Below, piece by piece: positions 1 through 6,225 of a stretch of 15,956 bases of DNA (the first letter of the stretch is position 1; the number at the start of each line of letters is the position of its first letter). The DNA comes from Bacteroidota bacterium (lineage in GTDB: Bacteria > Bacteroidota > Bacteroidia > Flavobacteriales > Flavobacteriaceae): NCBI GenBank assembly GCA_024278565.1, contig JAJRSY010000285.1:1-15956 (forward strand), given 5' to 3'. The notes below the pieces were generated by a model that was given only the letters and a program-made list of their open reading frames with translations, was not told where the DNA came from and did no database searches. A program made the translations under genes and the position numbers.

Positions 1-47
1 AGATTCGAACTCCTGCCTGCCGGCAGGCAGGCGTGACCTTGGTCACG
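1..47 (-). other. tRNA-Thr T-arm-like fragment split by a 20-bp palindrome
   Basis: Read on the minus strand, GGTCACG (positions 38-32) and AGTTCGAATCT (11-1) together resemble the variable loop and T arm of the neighbouring tRNA-Thr(GGU), which reads GGCCACG then AGTTCGAATCT. Between the two parts lies a perfect 20-bp palindrome, CCTGCCTGCCGGCAGGCAGG (12-31). A second inverted repeat, CGTGACC-tt-GGTCACG, occupies 32-47. No D arm or anticodon arm can be found to the right, so this is not a complete tRNA. The window edge hides what follows on the left. The palindrome resembles CCTGCC-GGCATA-GGCAGG in the trp operon of this window. My reading is a partial tRNA duplication invaded by a repeat; a chance T-arm match cannot be excluded. 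Confidence 0.45.
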
Positions 48-98
48 AACAGAAAGAACAATTCCAAAATGTCATTCAATCAACTCTAATCACTTTCG

Positions 99-170
99 AG
101 CCAACGACGAGATTCGAACTCGTGGCCTCTTCCTTACCAAGGAAACGCTCTACCCCTGAGCTACGTCGGC
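99..170 (-). tRNA. tRNA-Thr (anticodon GGU)
   Basis: The minus strand folds into a cloverleaf. The acceptor stem pairs GCCGACG with CGTTGGC (one G-U pair), with discriminator U. The D arm carries the usual AGCTCAGGGGTAGAGC sequence. The anticodon stem TTTCC/GGAAG encloses loop TTGGTAA, giving anticodon GGU for Thr codons ACC/ACU. The T arm contains GAGTTCGAATCTC. CCA is not encoded. This is the last complete tRNA of the minus-strand cluster, in the place of thrT in the E. coli thrU-tyrU-glyT-thrT-tufB operon. Confidence 0.96.
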
Positions 171-291
171 ATTTTCAAGGTTTTCATCTCAAGAACAATA
201 CGCTTGAAGCCTTAAAAAATCAACTCAAAAAATAGTGCCTCGAAAGCCCCAATTCAACGACTTCCAAATCTCTTCTCCATCGCAATGAAAA

Positions 292-377
292 TCATACTTT
301 TCAATGTAACGACATTCACTCTTTGAGCGAGAGATCACGCTTTTCGGCGTGACGACATCCGCTCTGTGAGCGAGAGA
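292..377 (-). repeat. Two 43-bp tandem repeats starting in the tRNA-Gly 3' end
   Basis: Two adjacent 43-bp units (minus-strand order 377-335, then 334-292) match at 34 of 43 positions by my count. Each starts with TCTCTCGCTC. In the first unit this includes the 3' acceptor strand and discriminator of tRNA-Gly; in the second it is a 9-nt copy of that end. Each unit can form two RNA hairpins: CGCTC-ACA-GAGCG and TCACGC-CGAAAA-GCGTGA in the first. In the second, the first hairpin is kept through a G-U pair and the other is weaker. Eight of the nine differences are transitions. The layout recalls the repeats containing the tRNA 3' end that follow E. coli tyrT. Confidence 0.8.
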
Positions 378-441
378 CCGGGTTCGAACCGGCGACATTC
401 AGCTTGGAAGGCTGACGCTCTACCAACTGAGCTACTCTCGC
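369..441 (-). tRNA. tRNA-Gly (anticodon UCC)
   Basis: The minus strand folds into a cloverleaf. The acceptor stem GCGAGAG/CTCTCGC is perfectly paired, with discriminator U. The D arm contains AGCTCAGTTGGTAGAGC. The anticodon loop CTTCCAA gives UCC, reading GGA/GGG codons. The T arm contains CCGGTTCGAACCCGG. CCA is not encoded. The 3' acceptor strand is also the start of the 43-bp tandem repeat that runs downstream. Confidence 0.96.
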
Positions 442-465
442 ATTATTCAAATCACAATACCCTAT

Positions 466-504
466 TATGAATTTGAACCGTGGGAGCCTGCGTCCCTCAC
501 TTTG
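466..504 (-). other. Hairpin and T-loop-like motif downstream of tRNA-Tyr
   Basis: Directly after tRNA-Tyr the minus strand reads GTGAGGGA-CGCAGGC-TCCCAC, which can fold as GTG/CAC plus GGGA/TCCC with one bulged A. It is followed by ACGGTTCAAATTC, which matches the TPsiC-loop pattern GGTTCRAnnC. No other tRNA parts surround it. It may be a degenerate tRNA fragment or chance. I list it because the spacers after tRNA-Gly and tRNA-Thr also carry tRNA 3'-part copies and hairpins. Confidence 0.25.
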
Positions 505-586
<82 letters not shown>

Positions 587-672
587 TCCCTAATACATTT
601 CAATATACAATGAACTTTACTAAACTCTTATTTAAGGCCTCTAAATTAAATAGTTTCGACCCAATTTTATTG

Positions 673-746
673 AGCCGATAGAGGGACTCGAACCCACGAC
701 CTGCTGATTACAAATCAGCTGCTCTAGCCAGCTGAGCTACATCGGC
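673..746 (-). tRNA. tRNA-Thr (anticodon UGU)
   Basis: The minus strand folds into a 74-nt cloverleaf. The acceptor stem is GCCGATG/TATCGGC with one G-U pair and discriminator U. The D arm contains AGCTCAGCTGGCTAGAGC. The anticodon stem CTGAT/ATCAG encloses loop TTGTA, giving UGU for ACA/ACG codons. The T arm contains GTGGGTTCGAGTCCC. It is the first tRNA of the cluster, in the place of E. coli thrU, and follows hpf with a terminator and a promoter between them. Confidence 0.96.
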
Positions 747-765
747 TTTTTACACTTTTTCACAT

Positions 766-792
766 AAAAAAGTCCGCCATTTCTAACGGACT
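766..792 (-). terminator. Terminator hairpin downstream of hpf
   Basis: The minus strand reads AGTCCG (792-787), a 10-nt loop, CGGACT (776-771), then TTTTT. This is a six-base-pair stem followed by a T-run, about 50 nt after the hpf stop codon. It lies downstream of a probable tRNA promoter whose start point would fall inside the 5' arm, so tRNA transcripts would not contain the full hairpin. Confidence 0.7.
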
Positions 793-793
793 G

Positions 794-823
794 CAAATGT
801 ATATATTTATTTGTTTAATCAAA
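794..823 (-). promoter_or_regulatory. Probable promoter of the tRNA cluster
   Basis: On the minus strand TTTG (823-820) is followed by 18 nt and TACATTTG (801-794), matching the Bacteroidota -7 consensus TAnnTTTG exactly and the -33 element at near-normal spacing. The predicted start of transcription lies around 786-790, about 40 nt before tRNA-Thr(UGU). It probably drives the four tRNAs and perhaps tuf beyond the window. Confidence 0.55.
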
Positions 824-844
824 ACAAATAACAAAAAAAAATAA

Positions 845-1147
845 TCAGTGGTGAACCCTCATTTTTTCTTTTCTTTTTTTCAGCTTTCTTTCTAATGATC
901 TACAGGCAGAATCAACCGCTTCTTCAAAAGATCTGCATTGTTTTTTTATAACATATTTATCTTTGGGCACATGCAGTTTTATCTCAACTATCTTATTTTC
1001 TTTAGAACTGGTATTTTCCACCTTTAGGTACACATCTGAACTTATAACCTTGTCGTAGAATGCGTCCAACTTGTTCATTCGTGTTTGAACGAATTGCATG
1101 AGCGTACTGTTTGCATTAAAATTTACTGATTGCGTGTTCACTTTCAT
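845..1147 (-). CDS. hpf: Ribosome hibernation promoting factor (HPF/RaiA family), short form
   Basis: This 100-residue protein belongs to the HPF/YfiA family, which binds the 30S subunit in the mRNA/tRNA channel and helps keep ribosomes inactive during slow growth. It shows the family layout: MKVNTQSVNF at the start, the helix LMQFVQTRMNKLDAFYDK, strand VSSDVYLKV-like sequence in the middle, then SFEEAVDSACRSLERKLKKRKEK, the second helix with a basic tail. There is no C-terminal dimerisation domain, so it is a short form. I start it at MKVNT rather than at the ATG 27 bp upstream (1174), because MKVNTQSVNF is the normal start in Flavobacteriia and an A-rich leader precedes it. It lies between xerC and the tRNA-tuf cluster, a translation-related neighbourhood. 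Confidence 0.92.
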   Translation of the reverse strand: MKVNTQSVNFNANSTLMQFVQTRMNKLDAFYDKVISSDVYLKVENTSSKENKIVEIKLHVPKDKYVIKKQCRSFEEAVDSACRSLERKLKKRKEKMRVHH

Positions 1148-1162
1148 AGATTGAATTTTAAT

Positions 1163-1181
1163 GGTCAATAGCAAATTGACC
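1163..1181 (-). promoter_or_regulatory. Inverted repeat upstream of hpf
   Basis: GGTCAAT-agcaa-ATTGACC (7-bp arms, 5-nt loop) lies 15 bp upstream of the hpf start in the 59-bp gap after xerC. No T-run follows on the minus strand, so it is not a standard terminator. It could be a leader hairpin or an operator. The function is unknown. Confidence 0.35.
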
Positions 1182-1206
1182 TGTTGAACATTTAAAAGAT
1201 AGCCTG

Positions 1207-2097
1207 CTATTTTTTATTTCGAGGGTGCGAGGCCAAATGAACTTTCTTAAGCTCTGATATGCTATTATGTGTATACACCTGTGTAGAGGCCAAACTTGAG
1301 TGGCCCAATAGTTCTTTGACCGAGTTCATATCCGCACCTTTATTGAGTAAGTGTGTTGCAAACGTATGTCTTAAAATATGTGGACTTTTCTTCACCTTCG
1401 TCGACACCATACCAAGATACTTATTAATAACCCTATATACAAGGGTTTCGTAAATTTTAACTCCAGATTTTGATAAGAACAAATAATTTTCGTCACTTAT
1501 GCAAGCCAACTTCTTTCTTTCTTCAAGGTATCGCATCAACAGCTCTTTCGTTGATAGCAAAAGAGGCACAAGCCGTTCTTTATTTCTTTTGCCCAGAACA
1601 CGAATCGTATTGCGGTATGAATCAATATCGATCAATTTCAGATTAACCAACTCAGCCCTTCGAATTCCTGTGGTATACAATAATTCAATCAAGAGCTTAT
1701 CACGACAACCTTCAAACCCATCAGGGAATGCAATTTGCTTAAGAACATCATCCATTTCAGTTTCAGAAAAAGGCACCTCTATCTTTTTTGAAGTCTTTAA
1801 GGCCTTATGCTTCGCCAAAGGGTTGTTTTCTATCTTTTCTATTCGCTGCAAAAACCTATAATATGCCTTAAGTGAAGCCACCTTGCGATTGATGCTCCGA
1901 TTAGAAATGGCACCGTTGACCAAAACCACGATCCAACTTCGTATTAAACTATAGTCTACATCATCGATAATTGAAATTTCATACGTGTTAATACAGAACT
2001 CCCTAAATTCTTCAATATCATTTTGATACGCTTTTACGGTATGGGGTGAATAGTTCTTTTCTAAAGACAGGTATGAAATAAAAGGCTGAAGCAACAT
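1207..2097 (-). CDS. xerC: Tyrosine recombinase, XerC/XerD type
   Basis: This 296-residue protein has the two-domain layout of Xer recombinases, which resolve chromosome dimers at dif during division. An N-terminal SAM-like core-binding domain (about 1-85, starting FISYLSLEKNYSPHTVKAY) precedes the catalytic domain. All expected catalytic residues are visible: R146 in TTGIRRAEL, K170 in VLGKRNKER, H240 and R243 in HILRHTFATHL, H266 in LLGHSS, and nucleophile Y275 in QVYTH. Length and context (rpsU upstream, hpf downstream, no phage genes) favour the housekeeping recombinase over a mobile integrase. The assignment to XerC rather than XerD is tentative. A 16-bp inverted repeat touches its start codon, and a terminator separates it from rpsU. 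Confidence 0.9.
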   Translation of the reverse strand: MLLQPFISYLSLEKNYSPHTVKAYQNDIEEFREFCINTYEISIIDDVDYSLIRSWIVVLVNGAISNRSINRKVASLKAYYRFLQRIEKIENNPLAKHKALKTSKKIEVPFSETEMDDVLKQIAFPDGFEGCRDKLLIELLYTTGIRRAELVNLKLIDIDSYRNTIRVLGKRNKERLVPLLLSTKELLMRYLEERKKLACISDENYLFLSKSGVKIYETLVYRVINKYLGMVSTKVKKSPHILRHTFATHLLNKGADMNSVKELLGHSSLASTQVYTHNSISELKKVHLASHPRNKK

Positions 2098-2113
2098 ATG
2101 GTAAAGTTACCAT
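2098..2113. promoter_or_regulatory. Inverted repeat abutting the xerC start codon
   Basis: ATGGTAA-AG-TTACCAT (two 7-bp arms, 2-nt centre) ends exactly at the xerC start codon on the minus strand. In the mRNA it could form a short hairpin over the initiation region; as DNA it could be an operator. No clear promoter was found in this gap. The function is inferred from position only. Confidence 0.35.
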
Positions 2114-2140
2114 TTTAGTATTTATTTCGCTTTTAAGCAT

Positions 2141-2169
2141 AAAAAAATCCGCTAGTGCGGATTTTTTTT
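2141..2169. terminator. Bidirectional-looking terminator between rpsU and xerC
   Basis: AAAAAAATCCGC-TAGT-GCGGATTTTTTTT forms a strong stem with an A-run on one side and a T-run on the other, so it could work on both strands. It lies 20 bp after the rpsU stop codon and is most likely the rpsU terminator on the minus strand. Confidence 0.85.
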
Positions 2170-2189
2170 ATTGTAAAAGACCAAGAGAC

Positions 2190-2384
2190 TTAAATTTCTT
2201 CATTATCTCTCAAACCTTGTATATATTGAGCTTTTTGCATCTGCGCTCTTCGAGCAACTGAAGGCTTAATAAATGCCTGTCGCTTACGCAACTGTCGCAT
2301 TGTGCCTGTTTTATCGAACTTTCGCTTGAAGCGCTTTAAAGCTCTATCTATGTTCTCTCCTTCTTTTATTGGTATAATTAACAT
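2190..2384 (-). CDS. rpsU: Small ribosomal subunit protein bS21
   Basis: This 64-residue, strongly basic protein matches ribosomal protein S21, a small 30S component involved in mRNA binding at initiation. The typical N-terminal pattern IIPIKEGENIDRALKRFKRK and the central FDKTGTMRQLRKRQAFIKPS are present, and the length is that of the Bacteroidota form. GAGGTTG lies about 10 nt upstream of the ATG, an SD-like sequence that is unusual among the A-rich leaders of this window. The gene has its own probable -7 element (2420-2427) and its own terminator, so it is probably a single-gene unit. Its neighbours hpf and xerC fit a conserved chromosomal core. Confidence 0.95.
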   Translation of the reverse strand: MLIIPIKEGENIDRALKRFKRKFDKTGTMRQLRKRQAFIKPSVARRAQMQKAQYIQGLRDNEEI

Positions 2385-2414
2385 GGGCTACAACCTCTTT
2401 TATTTAGTGATTAG

Positions 2415-2432
2415 GGCTGCAAATATACAGCC
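2415..2432 (-). promoter_or_regulatory. Probable rpsU -7 promoter element inside an inverted repeat
   Basis: The minus strand reads GGCTG-TATATTTG-CAGCC: a perfect TAnnTTTG -7 element (2427-2420) framed by 5-bp inverted arms, about 35 bp upstream of the rpsU start. I see no good TTTG/TTG at the expected -33 distance. Confidence 0.45.
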
Positions 2433-2452
2433 TATTTCGAATTATCCTATAC

Positions 2453-3616
2453 TTATTTTAAAATATTTTTTGCGATGACCACCTTCTGAATTTCGGTAGT
2501 TCCCTCTCCTATGGTACATAGTTTTGCATCCCTATAAAACTTTTCTACGGGAAAATCTTTGGTGTACCCATATCCCCCATGGATCTGAATAGCCTCATTG
2601 GCCACTCTCACACAAACTTCAGAAGCGAACATTTTACACATGGCACCCATCTTGGTCATGTTACGACCTGCATTTTTCAAGAATGCCGCTTTGTGCAACA
2701 GAAGTTCAGAGGCCTCGATATCGGTGGCCATTTCAGCAAGCTTGAACGAAATGCCCTGAAATTCACTTATTGGTTTACCGAACTGTACCCTTTCTTTGGA
2801 ATATTTCAAAGCTGCTTCGTATGCCCCTTTTGCAATACCCAATGACAATGCGCCAATCGATATGCGACCGCCGTCCAATACTTTCATTGACTGTATAAAG
2901 CCATCACCCACTTCACCCAATCGGTTTTCATCTGATATCTTACAATTATCGAAGACCAATTCTGCCGTCTCACTGGCACGCATGCCCAATTTATCCTCCT
3001 TCTTTCCACTGGCAAAACCAGATGTTCCACGTTCTACGACGAAAGCGGTCATACCATGGCTATCTCCCTTCTCGCCTGTTCTTACTATAACAACGGCCAC
3101 ATCACCACTCTTACCGTGGGTGATGAAATTTTTTGTTCCGTTCAATATCCAATTATCACCTTCTTTTACGGCAGTTGTGCTCATTGCACCGGCGTCTGAA
3201 CCTGTGTTGTGCTCTGTTAGCCCCCAAGCTCCGATCCATTCGGCTGACGCCAATTTGGGAAGCCATTTTTGTTTCTGTTCTTTATTACCAAAGGATAGGA
3301 TATGGTTTGTACACAACGAATTATGGGCGGCAATAGACAGCCCTATTGAAGGATCTACCTTTGAAATCTCCTCGATTATCGCAATATACTCATGGTACCC
3401 CAAACCAGAACCTCCGTATTGTTCGGGAACGAGCACCCCCATAAAACCCATTTTGCCGGCTTTTTTAAAAACCTCAATGGGGAAAATCTGTGCCTCGTCC
3501 CATTCCATAATAAACGGTCTGATGTGCTGCTCTGCGAATTCTTTTGCGGAAGCGGCCACCATCTGTTGGGTCTCTGAGTAATCGAAACCCATTGAGGACA
3601 TTGTTTCGGTAATCAT
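2453..3616 (-). CDS. Acyl-CoA dehydrogenase
   Basis: This 387-residue FAD-dependent enzyme catalyses the alpha,beta-dehydrogenation of an acyl-CoA ester in fatty-acid or branched-chain amino-acid breakdown. The family layout is complete: an N-terminal helical domain (about 13-125), the FAD-binding segment WIGAWGLTEHNTGSDAG (127-143), the middle beta domain, the C-terminal helical domain with RVQFGKPISEFQ (276-287) and IHGGYGYTKDFPVEKFYRD (345-363). E371 in IGEGTTEIQ is at the catalytic-base position of short and branched-chain enzymes. Which acyl-CoA is used cannot be read from the sequence. The start could also be Met6 or Met9. The stop codon of the helix-hairpin-helix gene lies 10 bp upstream, and a TATATTTG element there suggests a promoter of its own. 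Confidence 0.93.
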   Translation of the reverse strand: MITETMSSMGFDYSETQQMVAASAKEFAEQHIRPFIMEWDEAQIFPIEVFKKAGKMGFMGVLVPEQYGGSGLGYHEYIAIIEEISKVDPSIGLSIAAHNSLCTNHILSFGNKEQKQKWLPKLASAEWIGAWGLTEHNTGSDAGAMSTTAVKEGDNWILNGTKNFITHGKSGDVAVVIVRTGEKGDSHGMTAFVVERGTSGFASGKKEDKLGMRASETAELVFDNCKISDENRLGEVGDGFIQSMKVLDGGRISIGALSLGIAKGAYEAALKYSKERVQFGKPISEFQGISFKLAEMATDIEASELLLHKAAFLKNAGRNMTKMGAMCKMFASEVCVRVANEAIQIHGGYGYTKDFPVEKFYRDAKLCTIGEGTTEIQKVVIAKNILK

Positions 3617-3626
3617 TTTTGTTAGT

Positions 3627-4541
3627 TTATCTTAAGTGCAAATATAAAACTATTCTCTCGATCTTATCAGAAGGAAAACCTTCAATCTGCTTTAATTCAC
3701 CAAACGATGTTATACTGCCCTTATTGTTCCTGTACTCTACTATGTTTTGGGCAAGCTCGAACTTTATATAAACCAATTTCGCCAATTCTTCTTCGGATGC
3801 CGTATTGATATTTATTTTTTCGATTTTTGGTTTTTCAAGTACTTTATAGGTTAAAAGTACACGTTCTATTACCTCGGGTTTCAAGCCGTAGACATCTCGC
3901 AATTGTTCCTCGCTTAAAAAACCGCCCAATAGCTTTCTGAATTTTATGATTCTTGCCGAGAGTTTATCACCGATACCATTGATGGTTTTCAAATCTTCTG
4001 CCGTGGCTGCGTTCAGGTCTTTGACCTTTCTCCTTCGACTGCTGTGCTCAAAGCCTACCGAAGAGACCTCCCCCAACCCCTCCGAAGGAGGGGAGCTGTT
4101 TACTGAATACTGCTTACTGCTTTTTTGTGTCCATTCAGGGAATTTGAAATAAGGCGAAATAACATTCAACAACGAATCGGAAATCAAGGTGGCCCGTTGA
4201 AAGTCTTTTGGTGAGTTCGCAAACTTGTTCTTTGCCCTAAAGGCGTGCAGCCTATCGATCTCGGTTACCGACATGCCCAGGGCATACCCCTTATAATCCG
4301 TTATAAAATTCGGATTGAACGGGTACAGCTTGAAGGTATCTTTTTGAAGTGCTTTTTGTTTTAGGCCATCGATCTGGGCTTGGGTTTCCCCATCAATTCG
4401 GATACTAACGGTTGATGAATCCGAAGAAAAAAATGTGAATACAAAATACCCCATTTGTAACAATACTATTATAAGGAGCAAAAAGAAAATCCCACTTCGT
4501 TCTTGTTTGTTGAACCTGAAGTGGGATTTTAAAAATTTCAT
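3627..4541 (-). CDS. Membrane-anchored helix-hairpin-helix protein (ComEA-like), with an in-frame repeat insertion
   Basis: This 304-residue protein has one N-terminal membrane helix (about 17-38) and three helix-hairpin-helix units: a divergent one (about 72-135), VKDLNAATAEDLKTINGIGD and following (173-220), and ININTASEEELAKLVYIK and following (243-289). The pattern INTAsxEeL is typical of ComEA-type DNA-binding domains, so an outward-facing or periplasmic DNA-binding role is plausible; the real role is unknown. Residues about 141-170 (including NSSPPSEGLGEVSS) look foreign: their DNA holds a C/G-rich palindromic repeat and short TACTG repeats, and the reading frame is kept. The symporter gene ends 10 bp upstream and the acyl-CoA dehydrogenase starts 10 bp downstream, which suggests co-transcription. 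Confidence 0.8.
   Translation of the reverse strand: MKFLKSHFRFNKQERSGIFFLLLIIVLLQMGYFVFTFFSSDSSTVSIRIDGETQAQIDGLKQKALQKDTFKLYPFNPNFITDYKGYALGMSVTEIDRLHAFRAKNKFANSPKDFQRATLISDSLLNVISPYFKFPEWTQKSSKQYSVNSSPPSEGLGEVSSVGFEHSSRRRKVKDLNAATAEDLKTINGIGDKLSARIIKFRKLLGGFLSEEQLRDVYGLKPEVIERVLLTYKVLEKPKIEKININTASEEELAKLVYIKFELAQNIVEYRNNKGSITSFGELKQIEGFPSDKIERIVLYLHLR
3639..3646 (-). promoter_or_regulatory. Possible -7 promoter element of the acyl-CoA dehydrogenase gene
   Basis: TATATTTG on the minus strand matches the TAnnTTTG consensus and lies 22 bp upstream of the dehydrogenase start, inside the last codons of the helix-hairpin-helix gene. No clear -33 element was seen, so this is a weak call. Confidence 0.35.
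4032..4121. repeat. Composite palindromic repeat inserted in a coding frame
   Basis: This 90-bp stretch holds CCCCTCC-GAA-GGAGGGG (4077-4093), preceded by CCTCCCCCAA. It is nearly identical to the CCCCTCC-GAG-GGAGGGG repeats of the trp operon in this window. Next to it are CTTCG...CGAAG arms (about 4033-4062) and TACTG repeated three times (about 4099-4119). The segment codes for residues 141-170 of the helix-hairpin-helix protein, a linker between two domains, where an insertion of whole codons could be tolerated. Confidence 0.75.
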
Positions 4542-4551
4542 TTAAACTTAC

Positions 4552-6135
4552 TTATAACTTTGATGCGCGAATGGCGGCCATATACCTATTGAGCTGTGCT
4601 TTAACGACAGGGAACAAGAAGAACAGCCCTATCATGTTAGGAAAGACCATTGCAAAGATCATTGCATCAGAGAAATCCCAAATAGATTTCATGCTTGCGG
4701 CCGCCCCTACTATTATAAAGGTTAAAAACAAAAGTTTGTACACCAGATCCGCAGTTCTTCCCCTTCCGAACAAAAATTTCCAAGACTGCAGGCCATAATA
4801 CGACCATGATATCATTGTTGATACGGCAAACAAGACTACGGCAATAGCCAAAAATACATTTGAGTAAGGGATATACTGTGCAAATGCCTTAGAGGTAATA
4901 CCCGCCCCTTCGTATGCCACACCGTCAATCATCACTGATCCTTCACCACCGTATTCAAAAGCTCCCCCGAAGTTATATATAATTATTACCAGTGCGGTCA
5001 TTGTACAAATAACCACGGTATCAATAAAGGGCTCTAACAACGCCACTAGGCCTTCACTGGCGGAATAATTGGTTTTCACGGCAGAATGCGCAATAGATGC
5101 AGAGCCCGCCCCTGCCTCATTTGAGAATGCAGCTCTTTTAAACCCTACCAATAAAACCCCTATAACACTACCGACCCCAATCGCCGTTGGGTTAAACGCT
5201 TCGTTAATAATCATCGCCACAGCATCATCGATCAGTGAAAAATTACTCAATATGATGTACAAACAGGCTATTAAATACGTTACGGCCATAAACGGCACTA
5301 CTTTTTCTGTAACCGAGGCGATTCTTTTAATGCCCCCGATAATAATAATACCAACTAAAATGGCCAGTACAACACCAATCCAGAATCCTGCCCCGGCACT
5401 CGTAAGTCCCATGACCTCTTTAATTACAATTGTTGCTTGGTTTGACTGTGCGGCATTGCCACCCCCAAAAGAGCCTCCTATACAAAAAATAGCGAAAAAT
5501 ACTGCTGCGATTTTACCAAGTACCACAAATCCTTTTTCTTTCAGTCCTTTACTGATATAATACATTGGTCCCCCGTAAATAGTTCCATCTTCACCGACAT
5601 CCCTGTATTGAACCCCAAGGGTACACTCAACAAATTTTGTGGACATACCCAACAAACCACAAACAATCATCCAAAAGGTCGCTCCTGGCCCACCCAGGGC
5701 AATGGCCAAGGCCACACCTGCTATATTACCATTCCCCACCGTACCGGAAACAGCGGTCGCCAAAGCTTGAAAGTGGGTTACCTCACCTTCTTTACTTTCG
5801 TCTTCTATGGTATCTTTGATATCACCGTCAATTGCCAATTCAAGATCACCTACTTCATGATGGTCAATATCATCGTACTTTCCCCTTACGATATTAATTG
5901 CTGTTGGGAATCTACGAATGTTCACAAACCCAAAATAGATGGTGAAAAACAAGGCACTGCCTACCAAAAGAATCAGCACAAATGGCACTCCAGCTATTTC
6001 AAAAAACACAACCCTGCTAAAGAAATCGGAAACCGGCTGGAACGCTTGATCTATTTTCTGATCGATACCCACTTCTTGAGCGTTGGTGAAAAAAGGCATA
6101 AACAACATAAGAGCGACAAGAAGTCTGTACTTCAT
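4552..6135 (-). CDS. Sodium:alanine/glycine symporter (AGCS family)
   Basis: This 527-residue inner-membrane transporter belongs to the alanine or glycine:cation symporter family, which takes up small neutral amino acids with Na+. Signature segments are GNGNIAGVALAIALGGPGA followed by FWMIVCGLLGMSTKFVE, IYGGPMYYISKGL, and FSNEAGAGSASIAHSA. About ten hydrophobic helices can be seen. I start it at MKYRLLVALMLF (6135), because a signal-peptide-like segment ending in TNAQ begins there; the longer frame to 6207 has a non-hydrophobic lead and is unlikely. An acidic linker with DDIDHHEVGDLELAIDG lies between early helices, as in many Bacteroidota members. The channel gene ends 90 bp upstream. The exact substrate cannot be decided. 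Confidence 0.92.
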   Translation of the reverse strand: MKYRLLVALMLFMPFFTNAQEVGIDQKIDQAFQPVSDFFSRVVFFEIAGVPFVLILLVGSALFFTIYFGFVNIRRFPTAINIVRGKYDDIDHHEVGDLELAIDGDIKDTIEDESKEGEVTHFQALATAVSGTVGNGNIAGVALAIALGGPGATFWMIVCGLLGMSTKFVECTLGVQYRDVGEDGTIYGGPMYYISKGLKEKGFVVLGKIAAVFFAIFCIGGSFGGGNAAQSNQATIVIKEVMGLTSAGAGFWIGVVLAILVGIIIIGGIKRIASVTEKVVPFMAVTYLIACLYIILSNFSLIDDAVAMIINEAFNPTAIGVGSVIGVLLVGFKRAAFSNEAGAGSASIAHSAVKTNYSASEGLVALLEPFIDTVVICTMTALVIIIYNFGGAFEYGGEGSVMIDGVAYEGAGITSKAFAQYIPYSNVFLAIAVVLFAVSTMISWSYYGLQSWKFLFGRGRTADLVYKLLFLTFIIVGAAASMKSIWDFSDAMIFAMVFPNMIGLFFLFPVVKAQLNRYMAAIRASKL

Positions 6136-6225
6136 AATACTGGGTTTTTGATTTAAAAGTTTAGTATGTATCTGTGGCAATATCCTAAATATTAACAACA
6201 CCATCAAATAAAATGCCGAATTAAC

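Noticed and set aside
1207..2097. A phage or island integrase next to the tRNA cluster
   Set aside because: Length, motifs and neighbours (rpsU, hpf) fit the housekeeping Xer recombinase, and no phage or mobile genes are present.
2796..3581. A long open frame (261 codons) on the plus strand opposite the acyl-CoA dehydrogenase
   Set aside because: It lies entirely inside a well-supported gene, shows no family motif, and its composition follows from the codon use of the opposite strand.
5069..6156. Open frames on the plus strand opposite the symporter gene
   Set aside because: They are antisense to conserved transporter motifs and have no recognisable domain.
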